Origin: CAG-452 sp045531335
Lineage (GTDB): Bacteria > Bacillota > Clostridia > TANB77 > CAG-508
Direction: 5' to 3'
DNA length: 32,537 bases
Assembly (NCBI GenBank): GCA_045531335.1
Contig: JAZSDU010000047.1
Coordinates: forward strand, 1 to 32,537
Shown here: one piece after another, positions 14,922 through 22,465 of the stretch
Numbering within the stretch: the first letter of the stretch is position 1
How the letters are laid out: each line of letters starts with the position of its first letter
The notes under the pieces: generated by a model
Database searches by the model: none
What the model was told of the DNA's origin: nothing
The model's input: only the letters and a program-made list of their open reading frames with translations
Translations under genes and position numbers: made by a program

Positions 14922-17276
14922 ATGAAGAAAGATACACGCCGTTTAGATAGATTATATCCAAAATTGCAAAGAGAAATAATTAATATTACAGTAGAAGATT
15001 TAGTTACATCAGATAAAAATATAAAGTATGATCCCGAATACCAAAGAAATTATATTTGGAATATTACGAAAGCTACAAATTTAGTAGAGACAGTACTAAT
15101 TAATGGTGAAATACCACCTATGACTGCTATAAGAAGTGGTCAACAAATGGAAATAATAGATGGAAGGCAGAGATGTGAGACATTATTAAAATTCTACCAA
15201 AATAAATTTCCATTAAAAATAAGTGGATTACAAAAGCTAAAAGACTTAAAAGACTCATATTATGAAATGCTACCAAGAAATGTAAGAGATATATTTAAAG
15301 AATATAAAATAAAGATGATTGTATATACAGCAAATATTGATACATCATCAGAAGATTTAGATTTCATAAAGCGCGATTTATTTAGAAGATATAATTATGG
15401 AATGACTGCATTGAGAAAAGATGAAGTTGCAAGAGCTAAATATCTTTATGATTTTACAACACAAAAATTCATAGATAAATTTGAAGAGAATAAAGATTTA
15501 TATAATAAATGTGTAGATGTATTTTTACCTAAAACAAAAAGAAATTTAGAAGATAGAGAAAAAAGAAATTTATTATTAGTAGCAATCAGGGAAGTTTTGA
15601 TAATGCCATATATTCCAATTATAGGGGAAAAAGCGATAAAAGTTGGTGCATCAGAATTTGACAAATATTATGCAGCATTTATTGACAAGCTTGATCAAAA
15701 AGAAAAAGAAGCAAAAATAACAGAGTTTTTCAAAATATTTGAGAAAATATATGTAATTAAAGAAAAACTAAGAGACTCAAACAATGAATTAGAAAATAAC
15801 ATATTATTCTTCAAGAGTGTATATTGGATGTTTTCAATACTTTACAAAACTTATTCTAAACAATTTTACGAATTTAATATAAATCAGTTTTGCCATTATG
15901 TGCAAAATGGAGCTAAAAAATATTTTGATAATTATAAAAATATAACTTCTGAAAATATTGAAAGTAGACATGCATATGTAAAAAAATATATTAGTGAAGA
16001 ATTGAAATTAGATATAGATAAATCTTTAGAAAATATTAAAGAAAACAGAAGGAACATTAATTATGTAAGAAAACGTAAATTAAAAAAAGATGAAGACTGG
16101 AATGGAATAGGGGCAACAAAACAAGTAATAACAATAAGAGATACACTAAAAATAAGTGAAATAATAAAACTTATAAAAGAAAATAGATTTATAATTCGTC
16201 CAGAATTTCAAAGAACAGAAGTAAAAAGTAGAACAAAAGCATCTAAAATTATAGAAAGTATATTACTTGGAGTAAAACTTCCACCTATATATGTATATGT
16301 TGAAAGGAAAGAGGATGGACTAGATAGATATAAAGTTTTAGATGGTCAGCAAAGGCTGATTAGCATTTTAAAATATATGGGAGAACCTATAACTGACGAA
16401 AAATATAATTATATAAGAACGTATAAAGATAAGTATGCACTTTGTGGGCTGAGGGATTTAGATTTAAATGGAAAGGTATATGAAGAGGGAGAAAACAGTA
16501 TAAATCAATTTAAAAGAGAACCAATTCAAAATTATGAAATTGAAGTTATAAAAATAGATAGACAAGGAAATGAAGATTTTGACTTTGTAGATATGTTTTT
16601 AAGATTAAATCAAAATCCTTGCCCTATCGGAATCAATTCATTTGAGATGTGGAATAGTTTTGAAATAGTGAATAGTATAAAAAGAATAAAAGAGATAGCA
16701 AAATATAACCTGTTTAGGCAATATGGAAATAAAATGTCAGAAGAAGAGTTAGTAACAACCTTAGCATATATGAATCATGAAGAAATAACAATAGATAATA
16801 TTAATAAATTCTTTTCAGTATATATATATTTAGAAAACAAAGATAAACTAGATGAACATTATGAAATAAAACTCTCTATACCTAGCAAAAATGCAATAAC
16901 TAAATATTTAGAGATGCTCGAACCAAATAGCAATGAGGAAAAAGAGTTTTTAAAATCTATAAATTCAGTAAATGACTTTGTAGATAAACTAAAAATTTTA
17001 TCAGAAGATGATGAAGATATATTAATAAAAATTTTTAATCCTAACATACGTATTCCTAGAAAAGGAAATAGGAAAGATTTTTATATAATCTGGTTGATAC
17101 TTCAAAATTTAGATACACATATAGTAAAGACATATAAGAAAAAATTATTAAAAGATTTAGAAGAAATATTTAGAATGATGAAAAATATGCCAGCTAATGC
17201 AGATGTAAAATCTTTTATTGATTATGTAAAAGATATAATTAAGAGATATACTAAATATACTAGCAAAGAAATTTAA
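14922..17276 (+). CDS. Protein with two tandem DUF262 domains, 784 aa
   Basis: DUF262 domains have a ParB/sulfiredoxin-like fold and are the nucleotide-dependent part of modification-sensing defence nucleases such as GmrSD. Here the domain occurs twice. Copy 1 has YDPEYQRNYIW (from about residue 37), EIIDGRQRCETLLKFY (Asp80) and LFRRYNYGMTALRKDE. Copy 2 has RPEFQRTEVKSR (about 426), KVLDGQQRLISILKYM (Asp474) and FLRLNQNPCPIGINSFE. Both DG(R/Q)QR motifs are intact. No DUF1524/HNH nuclease domain follows, unlike the classical partner architecture; the last 200 residues are helical and unassigned. GAAAGGAG sets the start. It has its own promoter and terminator and follows the restriction genes, so a defence role is likely but unproven. 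Confidence 0.9.
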   Translation: MKKDTRRLDRLYPKLQREIINITVEDLVTSDKNIKYDPEYQRNYIWNITKATNLVETVLINGEIPPMTAIRSGQQMEIIDGRQRCETLLKFYQNKFPLKISGLQKLKDLKDSYYEMLPRNVRDIFKEYKIKMIVYTANIDTSSEDLDFIKRDLFRRYNYGMTALRKDEVARAKYLYDFTTQKFIDKFEENKDLYNKCVDVFLPKTKRNLEDREKRNLLLVAIREVLIMPYIPIIGEKAIKVGASEFDKYYAAFIDKLDQKEKEAKITEFFKIFEKIYVIKEKLRDSNNELENNILFFKSVYWMFSILYKTYSKQFYEFNINQFCHYVQNGAKKYFDNYKNITSENIESRHAYVKKYISEELKLDIDKSLENIKENRRNINYVRKRKLKKDEDWNGIGATKQVITIRDTLKISEIIKLIKENRFIIRPEFQRTEVKSRTKASKIIESILLGVKLPPIYVYVERKEDGLDRYKVLDGQQRLISILKYMGEPITDEKYNYIRTYKDKYALCGLRDLDLNGKVYEEGENSINQFKREPIQNYEIEVIKIDRQGNEDFDFVDMFLRLNQNPCPIGINSFEMWNSFEIVNSIKRIKEIAKYNLFRQYGNKMSEEELVTTLAYMNHEEITIDNINKFFSVYIYLENKDKLDEHYEIKLSIPSKNAITKYLEMLEPNSNEEKEFLKSINSVNDFVDKLKILSEDDEDILIKIFNPNIRIPRKGNRKDFYIIWLILQNLDTHIVKTYKKKLLKDLEEIFRMMKNMPANADVKSFIDYVKDIIKRYTKYTSKEI

Positions 17277-17291
17277 AAACTTTAACAGAAT

Positions 17292-17335
17292 AAAAAGCAG
17301 AAAGTTTAATTAAAATTTAAATTTTCTGCTTTTTT
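17292..17335 (+). terminator. Terminator after the double-DUF262 gene (copy 1 of a duplicated hairpin)
   Basis: AAAAAGCAGAAA pairs with TTTCTGCTTTTT around a loop that can itself pair (GTTTAA / TTAAAT). The same sequence recurs with few changes at 17473-17510. Confidence 0.85.
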
Positions 17336-17472
17336 GATATCTTGAAACAAGTTTCGACAAATTTCGCAATAAAAGTAGTGTATACTTTTTATGGAATTAT
17401 ATTTTATGGGGGTATGCAGGAATGCGATATAATTCGAAAAAAGTTTGTACTATTTTACTAATAGTATGTACT
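17336..17472 (+). other. Non-coding segment between two similar terminators
   Basis: This ~137-base segment has no gene. It contains a TATACT -10-like box (17381-17386), TTCGACA at 17353-17359 that matches a Spo0A-box core, and an inverted repeat TACTATT/AATAGTA (17448-17466). Since terminators close both sides, the segment could make a short RNA from its own promoter. No good -35 box is at the normal distance from TATACT, so this is only a candidate. Confidence 0.3.
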
Positions 17473-17517
17473 AAAGCAGAAAGTTTAAGTAAAATTGAAT
17501 TTTCTGCTTTTATATTT
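17473..17517 (+). terminator. Second copy of the duplicated terminator hairpin
   Basis: AAAGCAGAAA (17473-17482) pairs with TTTCTGCTTT (17501-17510), followed by a T-rich run. The stem and the GTTTAA loop start are shared with the hairpin at 17292. It lies only about 35 bases before the start of the membrane protein gene, whose promoter is therefore unclear. Confidence 0.75.
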
Positions 17518-17549
17518 TTCAATAAGATTTGCATATAGAAGGAGGAAAA

Positions 17550-18365
17550 ATGATTATAGAAATTATTCTTATTGCTAGTAGTTTAATAATATTAGATAAA
17601 TTTATACTAAATAATATAGAAAAGTCTAAAGATAATATAGAAAAAATTGTAGGAATTATAACAATAATAATAAGTAATATATTTTTGATTATATATTATG
17701 TGGATAGATTTAATTTGCCTACAATATTAAAAATAAATACAAATGTTGATACTCAGAATTGGTTAATAATTATAACATCATGCATAGCATCAATAATATC
17801 CGCAACAATAGGAGGATTAATAGCATTTGGAATTGCTAGAGATCAAATAAAAGAAAATGATAAGCAAAACAGTGAAAATTTAAGAATTCAAAATATGCCT
17901 ATGCTGAAATATGAGATTGAAACAGAAGGAGCAAATGATCAAAAAATTGATATCGAACATTTAATTATTACTAATTGCAAAGCTCAAACATCAAGGCCAT
18001 ATAATTTATTTATATCTATTAAGAATATTGGGTTAAATAATGTAAAAAGAATACTGGTAGATTTTGAATCAGAAATGGTAGATAGTACATATAGAATTAT
18101 GGGAAAACATAGTCTAATTGCAATAGAAAAAAATGAAACTAAGCAAATATATAGGTGTTTTGATTTAGAAAGTGGAAAAGAATACGAAATAAAACTAAAA
18201 GTTTATTATGAAGATGTTTTGCAAAATTGGTATTGCCAGATAGTAGATATAAATTATAGTGCTACAGAAATAAGTAATGGCTCATATCCAATAGGAATAG
18301 TTAATTATAAAATAAATGAAGAAGAATTGATAGATAATAAAGAGGTATTAAAAATAGATAATTAA
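17550..18365 (+). CDS. Membrane protein with three helices and a soluble C-terminal domain, 271 aa
   Basis: Not recognised. Three hydrophobic helices are visible at about residues 2-20, 37-55 and 80-105, the third rich in small residues (IASIISATIGGLIAFGIA). A charged linker (ARDQIKENDKQN) leads to a ~155-residue soluble domain with alternating hydrophobic pattern typical of beta sandwich (NLFISIKNIGLNNVKRILVDF). AAGGAGG precedes the ATG at 17550; an in-frame TTG at 17529 has no such site. It follows the double-DUF262 gene after a non-coding segment and is followed by a 61-aa gene. In defence loci, small membrane proteins of this layout can be effectors, but that is only a suggestion here. 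Confidence 0.8.
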   Translation: MIIEIILIASSLIILDKFILNNIEKSKDNIEKIVGIITIIISNIFLIIYYVDRFNLPTILKINTNVDTQNWLIIITSCIASIISATIGGLIAFGIARDQIKENDKQNSENLRIQNMPMLKYEIETEGANDQKIDIEHLIITNCKAQTSRPYNLFISIKNIGLNNVKRILVDFESEMVDSTYRIMGKHSLIAIEKNETKQIYRCFDLESGKEYEIKLKVYYEDVLQNWYCQIVDINYSATEISNGSYPIGIVNYKINEEELIDNKEVLKIDN

Positions 18366-18409
18366 TACTGTGAAGATAATAAAAGTGATTTAATAGACAG
18401 GATGATTTT

Positions 18410-18595
18410 ATGAATTTTGGAGATAGTGAGATTATTAAAGAAAAAGGAGAAATACGCATTTTAAAAATTGGAGCAAGATATGAAAGAGAAGTGTTTTGTG
18501 TCATTGGAAATGGAAATACTAAACATTATAATGATTATGAAGATGCTTTAGAGGAGTTCAACTTGCGATGGGTGAAAATAAAATTTGGTGAATAA
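18410..18595 (+). CDS. Hypothetical small protein, 61 aa
   Basis: Not recognised. The reading frame starts at ATG 18410 with AGGA about 8 bases upstream, 44 bases after the membrane protein gene, and ends before a strong terminator, so it probably closes the same transcript. The product has a mixed charge, a likely beta-rich first half (EIRILKIGARYEREVFCVIG) and a helical end (YEDALEEFNLRWVKI). It is soluble. Its constant position behind the membrane protein would need comparison with relatives to know whether it is a partner. Confidence 0.65.
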   Translation: MNFGDSEIIKEKGEIRILKIGARYEREVFCVIGNGNTKHYNDYEDALEEFNLRWVKIKFGE

Positions 18596-18671
18596 GTAAT
18601 GACAACAAGTTGATTTGAGTTTTAACTTCTTATAAAGATAGTGTAACAATTTACTATAAATATATAAAACC

Positions 18672-18709
18672 AGAAAGTTTAATTTTATTTAAACTTTCTT
18701 TTTTTTCAT
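18672..18709 (+). terminator. Terminator closing the membrane protein / 61-aa unit
   Basis: AGAAAGTTTAA (18672-18682) pairs perfectly with TTAAACTTTCT (18689-18699), then a run of T. It shares CAGAAAGTTTAA with the two hairpins at 17292 and 17473, so the three terminators of this cluster are related. Confidence 0.9.
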
Positions 18710-18772
18710 CCCCCTTCCACAAAAACCATCTCAAATCTATCATGCCCGTACATTTTTAAAAGAACAAAATGA

Positions 18773-18805
18773 AAAGCAACTATCCGTTTTAGGATAATTG
18801 CTTTT
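18773..18805 (-). terminator. Terminator of the minus-strand P-loop gene
   Basis: On the minus strand AAGCAATTATCC pairs with GGATAGTTGCTT with one G-U pair, then a T-rich stretch. On the plus strand the same position would be a C-A mismatch, so the structure is tuned to the minus-strand transcript. Confidence 0.75.
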
Positions 18806-18817
18806 TGTTTGTTGGAA

Positions 18818-19450
18818 TTATCTCTGTATAATATATACAGTATCAAACCCAACGGTGAGAACTTGTTCATTTTGGAGAAGTTGCTTAGCAAGATCTTGAT
18901 AATATTCGAATTCTTCTTCAGATAAGCGCTTAAAGAATCGTTCTGATTGGACTTTCTGTAGTGTATCTAAGTTTGTATCTAAAAACAATCCGACTATATT
19001 CGAAAAATATTCAGAAACTGTTTTTAGAACAACAAATCGTTCACTTATAGAAAGAAACGTACCATCTAAAATGATTACATCATATAAATCTGCTGATTTA
19101 TTAAATTCATTTTGTAAGCAATTGATTTGTAAATAATCTGTATTAACATCAAAATTTATTATTTGAATATTTTGTGTTAAAAAATCAGATACAATATTAT
19201 CTAGAGAGATAACTTTGCTACTTAAACCAATGTCTGCACAATATTTATTTAACTCTTCAGCCATAGTACTTTTCCCAGAACCTGGAACGCCTATTAGCAT
19301 AATTAAATTCTTTCCTTGCATATTTAAAGGTGGTTTTTTAAAACAATGCTCTAATTTTCCCCGTTTAGTAGGAATAAGCATTTCTAACCCCTCATCATCA
19401 AGATCTTCTTGTAAGGTTAGTTCCCAAAGCGACAAGAAGTCAAATTTCAT
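18818..19450 (-). CDS. P-loop ATPase/kinase (AAA_33-like)
   Basis: Residues 54-62 (GVPGSGKST) are a Walker A loop and VIILDGTFL is the Walker B strand. The layout resembles AAA_33/zeta-like or polynucleotide-kinase-like small phosphotransferases that use ATP on an unknown acceptor. About 45 residues precede the ATPase core (WELTLQEDLDDEGLEMLIPTKRGKLEHCF) and may recognise the substrate. GGAGTG lies before the ATG, and an extended -10 (TGCTATAAT, 19480-19488 on the minus strand) provides a promoter. Codons are less AT-rich than those of plsC next door. It stands alone and faces away from plsC. Confidence 0.8.
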   Translation of the reverse strand: MKFDFLSLWELTLQEDLDDEGLEMLIPTKRGKLEHCFKKPPLNMQGKNLIMLIGVPGSGKSTMAEELNKYCADIGLSSKVISLDNIVSDFLTQNIQIINFDVNTDYLQINCLQNEFNKSADLYDVIILDGTFLSISERFVVLKTVSEYFSNIVGLFLDTNLDTLQKVQSERFFKRLSEEEFEYYQDLAKQLLQNEQVLTVGFDTVYIIQR

Positions 19451-19479
19451 AAAATCACTCCTAGTGCTGTAATAGATAT

Positions 19480-19488
19480 ATTATAGCA
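19480..19488 (-). promoter_or_regulatory. Extended -10 promoter of the P-loop gene
   Basis: TGCTATAAT read on the minus strand, a perfect -10 with TGn extension, about 30 bases before the start codon. No clear -35. Confidence 0.6.
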
Positions 19489-19560
19489 CAATTTACATAA
19501 AAAATCAAAAATGCGTCTTATAAATTTCCCCACCCTTCGACAAAAATCGTGTTTAATCTA

Positions 19561-19589
19561 TTTAAACTCCCATGAAAAAATGATATAAT
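19561..19589 (+). promoter_or_regulatory. Promoter of plsC
   Basis: TTTAAA (19561-19566) and a perfect TATAAT (19584-19589) are 17 bases apart. Transcription would start near 19596, leaving a leader of only about 11 bases before the ATG. TTCGACA (19536-19542), a Spo0A-box-like core, lies 19 bases upstream of the -35. Confidence 0.55.
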
Positions 19590-19606
19590 TTAATAGTGAT
19601 GAAAAT

Positions 19607-20182
19607 ATGAAAGAAAACAAAGTGTTATACAAAACATTAAAATTAATATACAGCCCACTTTTAAAAATATTATACAGACCTAAGGCATTAGGCACAGAAA
19701 ACATTCCAAAAGATGGAGCAATAATATTTGCAGGAAATCATAGACATGCTTTTGATCCAGTTGTAGTTATGGCACATACAAAAAGAACTGTGCATTATAT
19801 GGCAAAGGAAAGCTTGTTTAAAGGTTTTCACGGAATGATTTTAAAAAGTATTGGCCTTATAAAAATATATAGAAGTAAAGGTAATTCTATGGCAGTAAAA
19901 GAGGCAATAGAGATACTAAAAAATGGTGGAACTGTAGGAGTATTTCCTGAGGGGACAAGGAATAAGAGAGATGAAGAACTGTTAAGGTTTAGAAGCGGAA
20001 CTGTAAGAATTGCAAAACAGTCTAATACAAAAATAGTTCCTTTTGCAATTAAAGGTGAATACAAAGTCTTTAGAAAAGGTCTTGTAATAGAGTTTGGAAA
20101 ACCAGTTGATGTAAGTGATATGGAAATAGAAGAAGCAAATGATTATATAAGAAATGAAGTATTAAAAATGCTTAGAAAGTAG
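19607..20182 (+). CDS. plsC: 1-acyl-sn-glycerol-3-phosphate acyltransferase
   Basis: PlsC adds the second acyl chain to lysophosphatidic acid, making phosphatidic acid at the membrane. The HX4D catalytic motif is at His45-Asp50 (NHRHAFDP), the glycerophosphate-binding FPEGTR at residues 113-118, and KIVPFAIKG is the usual fourth block. At 191 aa it has the family's short length. No ribosome binding site stands before the ATG, and the leader is very short, so initiation may be unusual. The lipid kinase-like gene follows after 5 bases; together they act on phosphatidate and diacylglycerol. Confidence 0.93.
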   Translation: MKENKVLYKTLKLIYSPLLKILYRPKALGTENIPKDGAIIFAGNHRHAFDPVVVMAHTKRTVHYMAKESLFKGFHGMILKSIGLIKIYRSKGNSMAVKEAIEILKNGGTVGVFPEGTRNKRDEELLRFRSGTVRIAKQSNTKIVPFAIKGEYKVFRKGLVIEFGKPVDVSDMEIEEANDYIRNEVLKMLRK

Positions 20183-20187
20183 GAAAT

Positions 20188-21054
20188 ATGAAATATATAT
20201 TTATATTAAACGAAAGAGCTGGAAAAGGAAAATGCACAAAAATATTACCTAATATTGAAAAAGCTTGCAAAGATAGAAATATAGATTTTGAGATAAGATA
20301 TATTTCTAAAGAAAAAAGCGGATATGACATAGCTTTAGAGTATAAAGATAAAGACTATGTTATATATGTTGTTGGTGGGGATGGAACTTTAGGAATTACT
20401 CTTCCAGCACTAATTGGAACAAAAAATAAATTGGGAATTATTCCAGCAGGTTCAGGAAATGATACATACAAAACAATAAAGGCTATGCAAAATGGAGAGC
20501 ATTTAATTGATTTAGGAAAAATAAATGATACCTATTTTATAAATGTTGCTTGTAGTGGAATTGATGCAGAGGTTGGAAACAATATTGATAAATTAAGAAG
20601 TACGATAATTCCTTCAAGTCAGTTATATAATGCCAGTCTTATATACACATTCCTTACTTTTAAACATAAGAAAATGAGTATGAAAACTAATATAAAAAAT
20701 ATAGAAGATAAATACACAATTTTAAGTATTTGTAATGGTTCATATTATGGTGGAGGATTTAAAATTGCTCCAAAATCTAGATTAGTAGATGGTTTGCTAG
20801 ATGTTTATTATGCAGAAAAAATGCCAAAACTTAAAATGATACCATTGATTTTAAAACTTAAAAAAGGAAAACATGAAGGAAAAAGAAGAGTTCATAAAAT
20901 TAGAACAAATCATATAGATTTAGAATTTGAAGAAGAAGTTATATTCAATGTGGATGGAGAAAAATTAAAAGGAAGCAAATTTGTAATTAATGTGTTGCCA
21001 AAAGCTTTAAGCTTATTCAATGACAATGAGTTTGTTGAAGAAATCATGTGGTAG
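20188..21054 (+). CDS. Diacylglycerol/lipid kinase, DagK-like
   Basis: The protein shows the diacylglycerol kinase catalytic domain of the YegS/DgkB family: nucleotide-binding GGDGT at residues 63-67, PAGSGND around residue 91, and the late FNVDGEKL motif that carries catalytic and metal ligands. It would phosphorylate diacylglycerol to phosphatidic acid, recycling lipid released during teichoic acid synthesis, in keeping with its place 5 bases behind plsC. At 288 aa it is a normal single-domain enzyme. AGTAGGA before the ATG overlaps the plsC stop, so the two are coupled. Whether the in vivo substrate is diacylglycerol or another lipid is not certain. Confidence 0.9.
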   Translation: MKYIFILNERAGKGKCTKILPNIEKACKDRNIDFEIRYISKEKSGYDIALEYKDKDYVIYVVGGDGTLGITLPALIGTKNKLGIIPAGSGNDTYKTIKAMQNGEHLIDLGKINDTYFINVACSGIDAEVGNNIDKLRSTIIPSSQLYNASLIYTFLTFKHKKMSMKTNIKNIEDKYTILSICNGSYYGGGFKIAPKSRLVDGLLDVYYAEKMPKLKMIPLILKLKKGKHEGKRRVHKIRTNHIDLEFEEEVIFNVDGEKLKGSKFVINVLPKALSLFNDNEFVEEIMW

Positions 21055-21067
21055 AATATCCGCAGTC

Positions 21068-21096
21068 TTTACATATTATGTAAATTATGATATAAT
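21068..21096 (+). promoter_or_regulatory. Promoter of the methyltransferase-like gene
   Basis: TTTACA (21068-21073) and TATAAT (21091-21096) are 17 bases apart, 33 bases before the TTG start. Confidence 0.65.
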
Positions 21097-21129
21097 ATAT
21101 AAGTAATTTATTAGAAAGGGGCTGAAGAC

Positions 21130-21762
21130 TTGATTTTTCGGATGCTAGAATTATACAAAAAAACAAATCCACATGAACTAACATCACAGGAATTGGAATC
21201 ATTAGAGCGTGAGGTAAAAAAGCCTGAAAGCAGGCATTTATCTGACCGATATTGTGATTTTAAACTTTGGTGCATGAAGCTTCCATGTAGGCAAGAATCT
21301 TTTGCAAATTTTATTGCAAAGAAGTTATCCAAACAACCAGGAGCAAAAATATTGGAAGTTGGTGGTGGACGTACTGGCAGATTATCAAGATTTTTAGGCG
21401 AAAAAGGATTCCAGGTAACTTGTATTGATCCTAAAATTGAAATGACCAATGCTAAAGGTGTTAAATTTATTAAAGCGAAATTTGATTATCGTAAATTTGA
21501 CCTTTCTGAGTATGATTATGTGGTAGCTCAAGAACCATGTGAAGCAACAGAACACATTGTTAGAGCTTGCATTAATCAAGAAAAACCTTTCATTATGTCA
21601 TTATGCGGAGTTCCACATAAATTGATTTCTGGTGCAACACCAAAAGATGAAAGGGAATGGTATAATTATTTATTGGGCATAGCAAGTGAAAAAATGAAGT
21701 TAAATTACCTATCATTGGATCCCATTACAGTAACCCCAATTCTTAAAAGCAATCAGTTTTAA
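21130..21762 (+). CDS. SAM-dependent methyltransferase-like protein, 210 aa
   Basis: A Rossmann-type S-adenosylmethionine site is visible (ILEVGGGRTGRLSRFLGEKG, then VTCIDP at the next strand end). The later YDYVVAQEPCEATEHIVRAC resembles the acidic fourth strand and following helix of UPF0146-like or class I methyltransferases. Its acceptor is unknown. The start chosen is TTG at 21130, 8 bases after AAAGGGG; an ATG at 21142 in frame is the alternative. N-terminal residues 1-65 are charged and helical and may bind a partner. Codon use is more balanced than in the lipid genes before it. It is a single-gene unit with its own promoter and terminator. Confidence 0.75.
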   Translation: MIFRMLELYKKTNPHELTSQELESLEREVKKPESRHLSDRYCDFKLWCMKLPCRQESFANFIAKKLSKQPGAKILEVGGGRTGRLSRFLGEKGFQVTCIDPKIEMTNAKGVKFIKAKFDYRKFDLSEYDYVVAQEPCEATEHIVRACINQEKPFIMSLCGVPHKLISGATPKDEREWYNYLLGIASEKMKLNYLSLDPITVTPILKSNQF

Positions 21763-21764
21763 GA

Positions 21765-21806
21765 CAACGAACAGCAGTCTATAAAGGCTGCTGTTCGTTG
21801 GTTATT
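21765..21806 (+). terminator. Terminator between converging genes
   Basis: A 13-bp perfect stem CAACGAACAGCAG/CTGCTGTTCGTTG with a 10-nt loop lies between the methyltransferase-like gene and the minus-strand GNAT gene and can serve both. The T tract is short (GTTATT), so efficiency is uncertain. Confidence 0.75.
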
Positions 21807-22281
21807 ACAAATATTTTTCCATTATATACATCTTATCTTGATTAAGCTCTTTTTTACCATCTTTATATTCGTATCCCAATTTATGATAAAACTCACAAGC
21901 AGTTATAGATGAAGGGATTACTAATTTTTTGAAATTCATTTCTTTTGCAAAATCTTCTATTTTTTGAATTAGCATTTTACCAATTCCTTGTTTGTGATGT
22001 GCTATATCAACAAACACAGTAAGTATCCAATACTCTCCATCATCATTGTACCAAGATTTATCTAAACTTGCAGTAGCAACAACATCATCGTTTTCCAATG
22101 CAACAAACACTTTAGTTCTTTTATTAAAATCTTCTAATACCTTATCAACCGTAAAATCTTTTGCAGAATTTTCACAAAATTCAATACCATAATCTTTAGA
22201 ATTTATTTCTAACATATTTTGAACTACTATTTTTGATATTTCTTCTGCATATTTATTTTCAAAATCTTTTATTTCTAACAT
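21805..22281 (-). CDS. GNAT-family N-acetyltransferase
   Basis: A single GNAT domain of 158 aa. Motif A reads VFVDIAHHKQGIGKMLIQKIE, with Q-x-G-I-G for acetyl-CoA pyrophosphate, and ACEFYHKLGYE is the C-terminal segment. The preceding strand (EYWILTVFV) is in place. The substrate is unknown. AAGGAG stands about 11 bases before the ATG. It faces away from the double-GNAT gene, so this stretch holds four GNAT-type genes of different design within 2.4 kb. Confidence 0.88.
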   Translation of the reverse strand: MLEIKDFENKYAEEISKIVVQNMLEINSKDYGIEFCENSAKDFTVDKVLEDFNKRTKVFVALENDDVVATASLDKSWYNDDGEYWILTVFVDIAHHKQGIGKMLIQKIEDFAKEMNFKKLVIPSSITACEFYHKLGYEYKDGKKELNQDKMYIMEKYL

Positions 22282-22372
22282 ATATATTTCTCCTTTTGGT
22301 ATACAAATAGAATATCATAAAACATAGAAAAGATAAAGGTAAAAAATGGTTAAACATCATAAAGAAAATTGC

Positions 22373-22401
22373 TTGATAATTACATTCTTTTATGTTACTA
22401 T
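22373..22401 (+). promoter_or_regulatory. Promoter of the double-GNAT gene
   Basis: TTGATA (22373-22378) and TACTAT (22396-22401) are 17 bases apart, leaving a leader of about 58 bases. Confidence 0.6.
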
Positions 22402-22465
22402 GATTATAAATAAACGGAAATATGCGTAATACACAAAAGGAAAGGATTTAAATAGGGGGAAACTT

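Noticed and set aside
18706..18891. Minus-strand frame of 61 aa
   Set aside because: It overlaps the terminator and the 3' end of the P-loop gene in another frame, with no ribosome binding site.
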